A stretch of DNA of 64,000 bases, taken from the NCBI RefSeq assembly GCF_024281035.1, contig NZ_JAMXLH010000032.1, positions 156,764 through 220,763 of the forward strand, written 5' to 3'. Positions 18,072 to 25,640 of this stretch are shown in pieces. The position numbers and the translations under genes were made by a program. The DNA comes from Paraburkholderia sp. (GTDB lineage: Bacteria; Pseudomonadota; Gammaproteobacteria; Burkholderiales; Burkholderiaceae). Position 1 is the first letter of the stretch. Every line of letters starts with the position of its first letter. Under the pieces are notes generated by a model. That model worked only from the letters and a program-made list of their open reading frames with translations, was not told where the DNA came from and made no database searches.

Positions 18072-18287
18072 ATGAATGGACAGGAATATTGCGAACACCT
18101 GCGTGAAATTGTACCTGTCGAGGGTTCACCAGTCCGCTTGGCAGCGGTTCCCGCTCGATGGCGGAACGAGCTGCACGAGTACATCAGGATGAATTGCATC
18201 CCTGTCTCCAATGACGGTGCCGGAGATGCCATGTATGCGTGGGAATGGGGGGATTGGCTTGACGGCCGCATTCCGAACATTCACTGA
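18072..18287 (+). CDS. Small hypothetical protein
   Basis: A 71-residue ORF with a GAGG ribosome-binding site before the ATG at 18072. The composition is ordinary and soluble, with no known domain. The same frame stays open back to a stop at 17958, and a 28-codon frame (ATG at 17875, overlapping the end of the second TniQ gene) ends there, so a longer ancestral gene may have been broken by a frame change. Likely transposon cargo. Confidence 0.5.
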   Translation: MNGQEYCEHLREIVPVEGSPVRLAAVPARWRNELHEYIRMNCIPVSNDGAGDAMYAWEWGDWLDGRIPNIH

Positions 18288-18305
18288 AGAGCGCTCGGAC
18301 GAAAT

Positions 18306-18755
18306 ATGGCTATTCCTCTCCAGACAGACCCGCCTGAGCCGGACGGGACAGCGGCGATCGAGTTCCGTAATGAACTGCTTGGAAAGGGGTGGCCCGACGA
18401 TCGCCGCATTTCCGAACTGGTCGGCCTTCCGCCTGGTCCGGAAAGCACGGCCTACACAGTCAAGGCACGAGCGAAAGGTGCCCTGCTGGGGGTGTGGTCT
18501 GCTCCGCTGCGCGGTTTCGTCTATCCGGACTTTCAGCTTGACCGTTCAGGCAGCCTTCGGTCGGATGTCGCCGAACTCCTCGCCGTACTACCCGACGATA
18601 ACGACCGCGGCGGCTGGAGGCGCGCATTCTGGCTATATTCACCGCATGCACTGCTCGATGGCCGGACGCCAGCGGACGTATTTGCAGACGCCCCGACGCG
18701 CGTGATCGAGGTCGCACAGGATGAATTCTGGGGCTCCCCCGACACCGCCTGGTGA
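18306..18755 (+). CDS. Antitoxin-like protein resembling the Xre/MbcA/ParS C-terminal domain
   Basis: A 149-residue protein. After a disordered N-terminus, the stretch with AKGALLGVW, FQLDRSG, ELLAVLPDDN, RRAFWLYSPHALLDGRTPADVF and VIEVAQDEF follows the plan of ParS/MbcA (DUF2384-like) toxin-binding domains: the alanine/leucine helix, then the LGGRTP-type loop, here LLDGRTP. No RES or other toxin gene is adjacent; an 84-residue ORF follows. It may be an orphan antitoxin or an anti-defence cargo protein. Family assignment is by motif resemblance only. Confidence 0.6.
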   Translation: MAIPLQTDPPEPDGTAAIEFRNELLGKGWPDDRRISELVGLPPGPESTAYTVKARAKGALLGVWSAPLRGFVYPDFQLDRSGSLRSDVAELLAVLPDDNDRGGWRRAFWLYSPHALLDGRTPADVFADAPTRVIEVAQDEFWGSPDTAW

Positions 18756-18846
18756 GGGTGCGGCCCGCACCGGCGATTGGCGACCCCACGGTCGCGGTTT
18801 ATGGGAAGGTCTGCACGAAGTGGCGTCCCCCTTTGACAGGTGATTC

Positions 18847-19101
18847 ATGAGCACCAAGCACCACATCCGGTTTCAGGCAAAACAAGGCGATCAGCCCGGC
18901 TGGGATCTCTACGTCGAGCTTTTCGAGCCGGACGATGTCGTCTATCTCGAGCTCGAAGGTGTTCAGGCAGACCTTACGATGATGGGAAACCTGGAGCATG
19001 CGGCGTGTACGTTGCTGCTGCGCCTGCCGGTCGCCACCGCGAAGCAGTTGGGCCTCGTGCCGCCGGCTTGGGATAGGGACGACCGCTGGCCCAAGGAGTA
19101 A
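18847..19101 (+). CDS. Small hypothetical protein
   Basis: An 84-residue acidic soluble protein (MSTKHHIRFQAKQGDQPGWDLYVELF at its start, quoted key part: DQPGWDLYVELF). The alternation suggests a small beta-sheet fold. It lies about 90 bases after the antitoxin-like gene in the same direction. No family recognised. Confidence 0.55.
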   Translation: MSTKHHIRFQAKQGDQPGWDLYVELFEPDDVVYLELEGVQADLTMMGNLEHAACTLLLRLPVATAKQLGLVPPAWDRDDRWPKE

Positions 19102-19104
19102 GCC

Positions 19105-19248
19105 ATGCCCAAATATTCTCGCCCGCCCGCGTGGCTATTCTCAGCAAAATGTGAAATCAAACACCGGTATTCAGATAACCATCCTTATCTGACCACCCTC
19201 GATGCTCGACCAAAGCCGGCCGCCGGAAAACGCGCCGCTGCGGCGTGA
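19105..19248 (+). CDS. Very small ORF directly after the 18847 gene
   Basis: A 47-codon frame (MPKYSRPPAWLFSAKC...) whose ATG is three bases after the previous stop and six bases after an AAGGAG, an arrangement typical of coupled genes. The C-terminus is Lys/Ala-rich. It may be a real small protein or one truncated by the right boundary of the transposon. Short length makes this uncertain. Confidence 0.4.
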   Translation: MPKYSRPPAWLFSAKCEIKHRYSDNHPYLTTLDARPKPAAGKRAAAA

Positions 19249-19421
19249 ATGAAGCTGCCCCCTGGTTTCCTCCGCATCCGGTGCACGTTCGCCCCCTCGC
19301 CCTGGCCGTGGTGCCGGTACGGCGGCGCATGCAGTCCCCGGTGACCGTGCCGCCGGCGCAGGGCCTGGCCCGAACACGCCCGGCAACGCCATGCATTGCC
19401 TTGTGTGTGGTGGCCTCGGCG

Positions 19422-19760
19422 CTATTGGGAAGGACGTAGGGCGTACCAGAGAAGGAACACGCAGCCTGTCTCGCTGTGGAATGATTCGTCCGTCGTGCCT
19501 TTCTCTGCGACCGAGGACCAGCCTCGACCCAGCCGTTTGCCGTTCTGCACCGCTTCACCGTCGAGCAAGAAGATGAACTCCGCGCCGTTGTGCAGATGCC
19601 GTGGAAATGACGCTCCTGGCTCAAAACGGACCAACTGCAAACCACGGCCATTGGCCTTGCCAAGGTTCTTGACCTGAACCCCTCTGGCATGTTTGGAGTC
19701 AATCCAGGGCACGGCCTCGCTGTCGGTGAAAAGGAACTGTGGTTCGGCGATGAAAGTCAT
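19422..19760 (-). CDS. Cupin-domain protein (ChrR-like)
   Basis: A 112-residue single-domain cupin. The core motif GASFPRHLHNGAEFIFLLDGE (key residues H-x-H, then E) matches the metal-binding G(x)5HxH(x)3-4E motif of cupins, followed by a short second motif near ESFHSETGCVFLLW. The ATG at 19760 follows a GGAG; the 31 codons further upstream in frame overlap a decayed gene and are not used. A small metal-binding sensor or enzyme; substrate unknown. Confidence 0.82.
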   Translation of the reverse strand: MTFIAEPQFLFTDSEAVPWIDSKHARGVQVKNLGKANGRGLQLVRFEPGASFPRHLHNGAEFIFLLDGEAVQNGKRLGRGWSSVAEKGTTDESFHSETGCVFLLWYALRPSQ

Positions 19761-19798
19761 GCTTGCCACTCCGGGATAGTCTGCCGTCATCCGGGCGA

Positions 19799-20090
19799 TT
19801 ACGGCCTGCTGGAACGCGGCAGCGCGAATCCTAGGATTCCTTTCACAATCCACTCCGCGGCTATCTCAGCGATCCTCAGGGGCCGACTCTTGGCGTTGCC
19901 GCTGGGTATCACGCCAGCATTTATGACCCGCAAGCCAGCCACGCTGAGCTTTCGCATTTAGCGGTCGCCCCCCGATCATCGGATCATCCGGAAATCCCAT
20001 CGCGATGGTGCCAACCGAATGGAGGATGGTGGTGGCGATGTCGCCGGCAAGGCAGATCAGCTCCGCTTCGCATCCCCTGGTACTGTACAC
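19799..20090 (-). pseudogene. Frameshifted C-terminal remnant of a GMC oxidoreductase
   Basis: On the minus strand, one frame reads ILHSVGTIAMGFPDDPMI, matching the T-x-x-H-x-x-G-T-x-x-MG motif of GMC (glucose-methanol-choline) oxidoreductases. After a frame change near 19950-20000 the next frame reads VAGLRVINAGVIPSGNAKS and RIAEIAAEWIVKG, which is the conserved flavoprotein C-terminus, ending in TAA at 19799. The N-terminal FAD domain is missing and the MocR gene ends at 20151, so this is a decayed fragment. Confidence 0.72.
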
Positions 20091-20150
20091 CGGACCTCCA
20101 CTCTTCCGGAAGGCGCCAGCGCTGACTGCCCTGCGATGTGGTGTGGCTTA

Positions 20151-21665
20151 TCAGAGTGCGCCCGCAGCAGATCCCTGGAGCTTTCGGGCATTTCTGACCA
20201 CTGCGGCGAGGCTACCTGCTGCGTCTTCCATCTGCTCGCTGCTGAACCCTCCGAACCCAAGAACGAGTCCTGGGCGCATGCTGCCCGGCGCGAACATCGG
20301 CGACACCGCACGCACTGCCACGCCCGCCATGGCCGCCTGACGAACGATTGCGTGGTCGTTCAGATCATTGGCAAGCCATAGAACAAGATGCATGCCCTGA
20401 TCGCCGGGTTCGACCCAGGCGAGATCGGAAGGCAGCAGCGCTTTGAGCGTTTCGATAAGGCGAATCCGCTGTTCTGCATATACGTGCCTAACCTTGCGGA
20501 TGTGCCGCTCGAGATGCCCCTCCATTATGAAGGCGGCGAGGACGTGCTGATCCGCAGTCGGCGGGTGGCGGTCCATGAGGACGCGAGCGCCGCAGAACGC
20601 ATCGACGAGCCCGTACGGGACAATTGCGTAGCCAAGTCGCAGCGAGGGGAACAGCATCTTGCTGAAGGTGCCGAGGTATACCACTCGCTCCGGGTCCAGG
20701 CCTTGGAGTGCCGGAAACGGATAACCCTCGTAACGTAGCTCGCTGTCGTAGTCGTCTTCAATGACCCAGGAGTGATTTGCGCGGGCCCACGCGAGCAAGG
20801 CGGCGCGCCGCGCCATGCTCAGCGGCATGCCGAGAGGGTATTGATGAGATGGCGTGACAAACGCCGCGCGAGCCCGGGGTGCCATCCTTATACCGGCTTC
20901 GACATCAAGGCCCTCTGCATCGACGGGTACTCTCGTGATGCCATCACGATGGCCTACGCTCTCCAGAATCGCTGTGACGCCGCGGTAGGCGGGGTTCTCG
21001 ATCCATGCCTGGTCCCCCGACGTGAGCAGCACCTGGGTTGCGAGAAAAAGGCCTTGCTGCGTACCGCTTGTGACGATGACCTGATCCGCTTCGCAGCGCA
21101 CCGAGCGTGATTTGCGCACGTAGGCGGCGATCGCCTCGCGCAGCGACCGCACACCGAGCGGATCGGCATATCCAGTCGGCGCGCCCGGGCCTCGTGCGCG
21201 GATGCGGTTGCCGAGCCGCCGCCAGACATCGGAAGGCGCGGTCAGGCCGATAGGCACCGAAATCGCAAATGGTGTGGACGCGAGGGGCCGGAATTCCCTC
21301 GCTATCTGCGCGAACAGTTCGGCGCGTTCGGGCAGTACTTGTGCAGCCTGGAGTGTTGGAAACACGTGCGGTGTGTGGGCAGGCTGTCGCTCGGCCAATG
21401 CCTGTGCAACGCGGGTCCCGACGCCGGCTTTCGATTCGAGGAATCCCTCGGCGATGAGTTGCTCGTAGGCTTCGATCACCGTGCCTCTTGCGACCCGAAG
21501 CGAAACGGCGAGTGTGCGTGTCGCCGGCAGCGCGTCGCCGGCGCGGATGTCCCTTCGGCGTACGGCTTCGCGCAGCGCCTCTGCCAACTGGCGGCTCAGA
21601 TTGCCTGCGGTGCGGTCCAGCGCGCCGAAGGAGGGCATCTCCGCGACGCGCGCAGTTCTCGACAT
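20151..21665 (-). CDS. MocR-family (GntR HTH-aminotransferase) transcription regulator
   Basis: A 504-residue fusion starting at the ATG at 21665. Residues about 18-80 form a GntR winged helix (LREAVRRRDIRAGDALPATR, then VARGTVIEAYEQLIAEGFL). The remainder is a class I aminotransferase fold with TSGTQQGL, IENPAYRG, DDYDSELRY and the PLP lysine in YLGTFSKMLFPSLR. MocR proteins such as PdxR bind PLP or amino acids. It is divergent from the PaiB-like gene and is the likely regulator of it. Confidence 0.9.
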   Translation of the reverse strand: MSRTARVAEMPSFGALDRTAGNLSRQLAEALREAVRRRDIRAGDALPATRTLAVSLRVARGTVIEAYEQLIAEGFLESKAGVGTRVAQALAERQPAHTPHVFPTLQAAQVLPERAELFAQIAREFRPLASTPFAISVPIGLTAPSDVWRRLGNRIRARGPGAPTGYADPLGVRSLREAIAAYVRKSRSVRCEADQVIVTSGTQQGLFLATQVLLTSGDQAWIENPAYRGVTAILESVGHRDGITRVPVDAEGLDVEAGIRMAPRARAAFVTPSHQYPLGMPLSMARRAALLAWARANHSWVIEDDYDSELRYEGYPFPALQGLDPERVVYLGTFSKMLFPSLRLGYAIVPYGLVDAFCGARVLMDRHPPTADQHVLAAFIMEGHLERHIRKVRHVYAEQRIRLIETLKALLPSDLAWVEPGDQGMHLVLWLANDLNDHAIVRQAAMAGVAVRAVSPMFAPGSMRPGLVLGFGGFSSEQMEDAAGSLAAVVRNARKLQGSAAGAL

Positions 21666-21669
21666 GATT

Positions 21670-21702
21670 CTGGTTCTATAAAAATAGCTGAAACTGGATC
21701 TA
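21670..21702. promoter_or_regulatory. Direct repeat in the divergent mocR/paiB promoter
   Basis: CTGGTTCTA (21670-21678) and CTGGATCTA (21694-21702) are direct repeats 24 bases apart in the 117-bp divergent region. MocR regulators typically bind such direct repeats, so this is a good operator candidate for the adjacent regulator (inference). Confidence 0.5.
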
Positions 21703-21782
21703 CAGGATAAACCACTTTCAGCGCAGACTTGAACTGTGGTGCGATGCCAACCCCGCTTATCCTGTTCACGAGAGGACCGCTT

Positions 21783-22418
21783 ATGTACATACCCGCTGAT
21801 TTCGCTGAAAACCGCAAGGAAGTGCTGCACGCCACCATTGCACAGCATCCATTCGGAACCCTGATTACCCACGGGGAAAATGGGCTCGACGCGAACCACA
21901 TTCCGTTCGAGCTGGTGCCGGACGGGGGTGAACTGGGCGTACTGCGTGCGCATGTTGCTCGCGCCAATCCGGTCTGGCAGGATGTGGCGAACGGTGACGA
22001 GGTGCTGGTGGTGTTCCGTGCGGGGGACGCCTATATTTCGCCAAACTGGTATCCGAGCAAGCACGAGTTCCACAAGCAGGTGCCGACCTGGAATTACGTG
22101 GTGGTTCACGCGTACGGACGAGTTTCCATTCATGACGACGAGCGCTATGTGCGCGGTGTGATCGGGCGCCTGACCCGCACACACGAGGCATCGCAGCCTA
22201 GACCGTGGAAGATGTCGGATGCGCCCAAGGACTACACCGATGAGCAGGTCAGGGCGATTGTCGGCATGGAGATCGGGATCACTCGTCTTGTCGGCAAGAG
22301 CAAGCTCGGCCAGAACAAGGAGGCGCGGGATATCAAGGGCGCCGGCGACGCGCTGGTGGCATGCGGCGAGGCGCAGATTGGCGAGGCGATGCTGCGCGTC
22401 CTTGCGGACAAATCGTAG
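21783..22418 (+). CDS. PaiB-family FMN-binding protein
   Basis: A 211-residue PaiB/YfnC-type protein (FMN-binding negative transcriptional regulator family) with the usual start MYIPADFAENRKEVL, then HPFGTLITHGENGLDANHIPFEL, YISPNWYPSK, VPTWNYVVVHAYGR and the C-terminal IVGMEIGITRLVGKSKLGQNK (key words: LGQNK). Despite the name, members have the split-barrel flavin-reductase fold. A GAGAGGAC ribosome-binding site precedes the ATG at 21783; 18 further upstream codons are not supported. It is divergent from and probably controlled by the MocR regulator. Confidence 0.88.
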   Translation: MYIPADFAENRKEVLHATIAQHPFGTLITHGENGLDANHIPFELVPDGGELGVLRAHVARANPVWQDVANGDEVLVVFRAGDAYISPNWYPSKHEFHKQVPTWNYVVVHAYGRVSIHDDERYVRGVIGRLTRTHEASQPRPWKMSDAPKDYTDEQVRAIVGMEIGITRLVGKSKLGQNKEARDIKGAGDALVACGEAQIGEAMLRVLADKS

Positions 22419-22875
22419 CCGCCTGGGGCGACCTTTTTCCCGCGGGTGCAGTCAGACCGATCCGTGACGGGCGACTGGAAATCGCCCGGCTCTTTGGACA
22501 GCAAGAATTCTTCTTCCCTGGTTGGATGCGTCTGCTGCTGCGGCCTTCGCAGGCCACATGGTCATGCAGAAATTCGCTGTGATTGACTGACAAGAGCGGG
22601 CTTTTCACCACGCCAAAGCGTGCGTCAAGCAGGTACGCCAGGAGCGTGGTGTGGGCCGGGTCGCAGTTGTGCAGGGACCGCCAGACTTCTTTCCGGCCGG
22701 TGATAGTGGCCAGGTCGGGCGGCAGGACGATACGGGAGCAAAAAACACCGTAGGATGGGCGGCACGACCGCGATGCAGGTGTACGGCCATGGTGGCGAAC
22801 CCACGGTTGACACGCACCCTGATGAGGTTTTTCTTATCCGCCAGGATAGGAAAGCTCCTGATTTTCTCAATTACA
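22419..22875. other. Gene-poor stretch after paiB
   Basis: A hairpin with 7-base arms (CGGGCGA 22468-22474, TCGCCCG 22482-22488) followed by GCTCTTT may terminate the PaiB transcript. Beyond it, 22500-22870 holds minus-strand frames with plausible amino-acid composition (for example RKEVWRSLHNCDPAHTTLLA) broken across two frames. It looks like a decayed gene, but I cannot name the family. Confidence 0.4.
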
Positions 22876-23223
22876 TTAGGGATTTTCTTGATCCTGGAGG
22901 GAAACAGGAATCAAACCCCGGAGCTGCGAATTCACATCGCCGTACTCGCGGATAACCTGGGCAATTATGACCCGGTATCCATTCAGCCATTGCGCCTGCT
23001 TTGACTTGGCTTCCAGGTGCACAGGATGCGTGACCAACTGCTGCAGGGCTTCTTCTGATTCCCAGTAGTAGATATTCTGGACTAGCCCGCTTTGCGGGTT
23101 CTCCCACGTCTCCTCACCCAGGTATCCATGAATTGAACGCGCGATTTCGGCTATCTGCTGATCGAGTCGGTGGAACTCCTCATTGTATTGACCGGGCTTG
23201 AAGGTAAAGGTCGCCGAGATCAT
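22876..23223 (-). CDS. Antibiotic-biosynthesis-monooxygenase (ABM) domain protein
   Basis: A 115-residue small dimeric alpha/beta-barrel type protein. The starting strand ISATFTFKPGQYNEEF, the central GYLGEETWENP, the YYWESEEALQQLVTHPVHLEAK motif and the length are those of ABM-domain proteins. The ATG at 23223 is used; a GTG two codons upstream is an alternative. It is divergent from the Lrp-type regulator, which may control it. Substrate unknown. Confidence 0.78.
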   Translation of the reverse strand: MISATFTFKPGQYNEEFHRLDQQIAEIARSIHGYLGEETWENPQSGLVQNIYYWESEEALQQLVTHPVHLEAKSKQAQWLNGYRVIIAQVIREYGDVNSQLRGLIPVSLQDQENP

Positions 23224-23327
23224 GGGCACTCGCTTGTTATCGTTGATGGGACACCATGGTGCTGCAAGCAGGCCGAAAGTATGGTGATTTTTGCGTAACT
23301 TCAGGATCGCTTTGACAGGTTTGCGTC

Positions 23328-23364
23328 TGATCTATATATTATACTAAATAGATCAACACGTTGA
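23328..23364. promoter_or_regulatory. Palindromic operator candidate in the ABM/lrp divergent region
   Basis: TGATCTAT (23328-23335) and its perfect complement ATAGATCA (23348-23355) are separated by 12 AT-rich bases. A second, overlapping dyad TCAAC-AC-GTTGA (23353-23364) follows. The position between two divergent genes, one coding for an Lrp-family regulator, makes this the likely regulator binding site. Confidence 0.55.
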
Positions 23365-23461
23365 ACTTTTCTGTGCGGCTGGTGCCAGAGAGAGACGCCG
23401 GTAAAATTGCCGGAGCATCGGGGGAGCGGCTCCGGCGCGTGGACGGGGCACAGGAGAACGG

Positions 23462-23917
23462 ATGAAGCGGATACTCGACAAGGTTGACGAGAAAATCCTC
23501 GCGCAGCTTACAGAGAACGCACGCCTGTCTCATAACGACATCGCGGGATCAGTCAATCTATCGCGTAACGCGGTGCGCCTGAGGATCGAAAGGCTGGAGC
23601 GAGACGGCTTCATCCGTGGGTACACCATCAGGCCTGGAGGCGCCACGCCTGATTCCCAGCCGATCCGCGCGCTCATGTTCGTCTACCGGAAAGACCGTAT
23701 GCGCGGCCTCGATGTGCTCCGCCATGTGCGCTCGGTTCGGGAAGTGGTGGCCTGTGATGTCATGAGCGGGGAGCTGGATATCGTCCTGCACATCGAAGCG
23801 CCAACGTCGGACCGGATTCACAAGCTATGGGAAGAGATTGCGGCCCTGCCGGAGGTGCTGAACACGGTCACGTCGTTCGTTCTCACCCGCTCGAAAAACA
23901 CCGTCTCGCCCGGCTGA
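23462..23917 (+). CDS. Lrp/AsnC-family transcriptional regulator
   Basis: A 151-residue regulator. The N-terminal HTH (DEKILAQLTENARLSHNDIA, then LSRNAVRLRIERLERDGFI) is followed by the RAM/ligand-binding alpha-beta domain with VREVVACDVMSGELDIVLHIEA. Lrp/AsnC proteins sense amino acids and often control nearby amino-acid genes. The neighbouring PLP sulfur-amino-acid enzyme and EamA exporter are natural targets. Confidence 0.9.
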   Translation: MKRILDKVDEKILAQLTENARLSHNDIAGSVNLSRNAVRLRIERLERDGFIRGYTIRPGGATPDSQPIRALMFVYRKDRMRGLDVLRHVRSVREVVACDVMSGELDIVLHIEAPTSDRIHKLWEEIAALPEVLNTVTSFVLTRSKNTVSPG

Positions 23918-24318
23918 TTGTGGTTTGCCGCCAGCGGTGCACTTTACAAGTGATGCCGGGCATCCTGTCCAGTATTTCGAACAAACTGGCCGGTTCGGCC
24001 CGACACGCCTGCTGATTACGATCTTCACGATCCGCCCCAGAGGGTGATGCGGATCGAGTCACCGAATACAGGCTTGCCCTGGCTGCATTTGATGATGTCA
24101 ATCGGGCGTCCGTTCGGCTCGCGGTGGAAGTCAATGCGCTTTTCGCACGCGAGCCGGAATTTGCGCTGAATGCTACCGGTCTGGCGGAAGCGCTGGCTGC
24201 ATCCCGGGACGTGAAAATGGAGCTGGCGAGGGAGTTCACCCCCGCCAGCCCCATTTTCATCGGATGCAGCCTTATCCGGGCGATTTGCGTTGGCGGCGGA
24301 CCGATTACATTACGTCCA
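23918..24318. other. Gene-free stretch with a long imperfect inverted repeat
   Basis: About 400 bases. A plus-strand frame (roughly 24028-24300) encodes helical, coding-like sequence without a start codon or known family. Inside it, GGCTGCATCC (24195-24204), GAAAATGG and GCTGGC are mirrored by GCCAGC, CCATTTTC and GGATGCAGCC (24262-24271), making a long interrupted hairpin. It could be a bidirectional terminator for the convergent genes or a remnant of a small mobile repeat. Confidence 0.45.
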
Positions 24319-25542
24319 TCACGCGAACGTGGCGTCGAGCGCTGCGGCAATGTCAGCAATCAGGTCCTCTGGCTCTTCAAGCCCGACGGACAGTCGCAGA
24401 TGCCCGTACTTCTGGAATGGTGCCGGGTAATGTTCGGAGCCGCCGCGGCCTTCCGCGCCAACATGTACGATCAGCGTCTCGTCATGTCCGAGTGAAACCG
24501 CTGACGTGATGACCCGCAGATTGTCAACGAACCGGTTCTGGACGGCCGGGCTGCCATCGACGGCGAACGCCATGACGGCTCCGAAATATGTGCCACCAAA
24601 CTGGCGTGCTGCCAGCTCATGTTGAGGGTGGGAGGGCAGGCCGGGAAAGGCTACAAAGGCGACCCGCGGATCGGAATCGAGGTACGCCGCGACCTTCCTT
24701 GCAGACGACATATGCCTTGGAAGGCGCAACGGCAGAGTCACTGAGCCTCTCATGATCAACCACGCGTTGAATGGGGAAATGGTCGCGCCCAGGTCGACCA
24801 GCGCAGCATGTTTGATCGCGCGAATCTGTTCCTTACGTCCTATCACCGCACCGCCCATCGCGTCGCCGTGACCATTGATATATTTGGTCAACGAGTGAAC
24901 GACGAAATCGGCACCGTGTTCAAGCGCTCTGAACATCGGCGGTGGCGTGAAGGTTGCGTCGATCGAAAGCAGGGCTCCGCCGGCGTGGGCAATCTTGGCG
25001 ACCGCCGCGATATCGACAACTTTCGTCGTCGGATTGGCGATCGTTTCGGTGTGTACCAGACGCGTGTTGGGGCGCATTGCGCGGCGCACTGCCTCAAGGT
25101 CACCCATATCGACAAAGGATGCCTGGATGCCGTAGCGCTCGGGCAACAGCTCTGCAAAGAGGCGCCAGACTGCTTCGTAGGTTACATCGCCCACTACGAC
25201 GTGATCCCCACTTTTGAGGAGCGTGAAGAATATCGCGTGCAGCGCGCCGACCCCGGTTGCAAAGACGGCGGCTTCTTCCGCGTGCTCCATGGCAGCGAGC
25301 TTGCGCTCGAGGCAAACCTGGTTGTGCCCGGCATTACGTGTGTAGGTCAGCCCGTCTGGATCCGACCAGTCCATCGTGGACGGGTCGTCAGGAAGGCGAT
25401 ATGAATTGGCCATGACGAGGGGGGTGCGGATTGCACCCGTGGTCGTGTCCATGACATTGCCTCCGTGCACTGCCTGGCTTGCAAAGGAGAGCGTGGTCAG
25501 GTCCGCCTTGTCGGGGCGCTGGGGTGTGGTTTTGTTTTGCAT
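24319..25542 (-). CDS. Cys/Met-metabolism PLP enzyme (cystathionine synthase/lyase family)
   Basis: A 407-residue gamma-family PLP enzyme. Substrate-side motifs are SRNAGHNQ-type YTRNAGHNQVCLE, VFATGVGALHAIF, the SIDATFTPP strand and the PLP lysine in HSLTKYINGHGD; the C-terminus has VSLGHDETLIVHVGA and LRLSVGLEEPEDLI. Activity could be cystathionine gamma-synthase, gamma/beta-lyase or methionine gamma-lyase; sequence alone does not decide. The ATG at 25542 follows GAGAT; the ATG at 25554 lacks a ribosome-binding site. Followed in the same direction upstream by the EamA transporter gene. Confidence 0.88.
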   Translation of the reverse strand: MQNKTTPQRPDKADLTTLSFASQAVHGGNVMDTTTGAIRTPLVMANSYRLPDDPSTMDWSDPDGLTYTRNAGHNQVCLERKLAAMEHAEEAAVFATGVGALHAIFFTLLKSGDHVVVGDVTYEAVWRLFAELLPERYGIQASFVDMGDLEAVRRAMRPNTRLVHTETIANPTTKVVDIAAVAKIAHAGGALLSIDATFTPPPMFRALEHGADFVVHSLTKYINGHGDAMGGAVIGRKEQIRAIKHAALVDLGATISPFNAWLIMRGSVTLPLRLPRHMSSARKVAAYLDSDPRVAFVAFPGLPSHPQHELAARQFGGTYFGAVMAFAVDGSPAVQNRFVDNLRVITSAVSLGHDETLIVHVGAEGRGGSEHYPAPFQKYGHLRLSVGLEEPEDLIADIAAALDATFA

Positions 25543-25640
25543 TGCTAATCTCATGTAAAGCGTTAATGGAATGTGCGTCGGGGGACCCGCATGCGGAAGG
25601 AGTTGCCGGGCCAGTGCGTTTCAGGCTAGCCCACGGACCG

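Noticed and set aside
10674..19250. CRISPR array or Cas genes as cargo of the Tn7-like element
   Set aside because: I looked for evenly spaced direct repeats and Cas motifs within and around the element and saw none, so a CRISPR-guided transposon is not supported.
24808..25404. 198-codon plus-strand ORF
   Set aside because: Lies antisense within the PLP enzyme gene; shadow frame.
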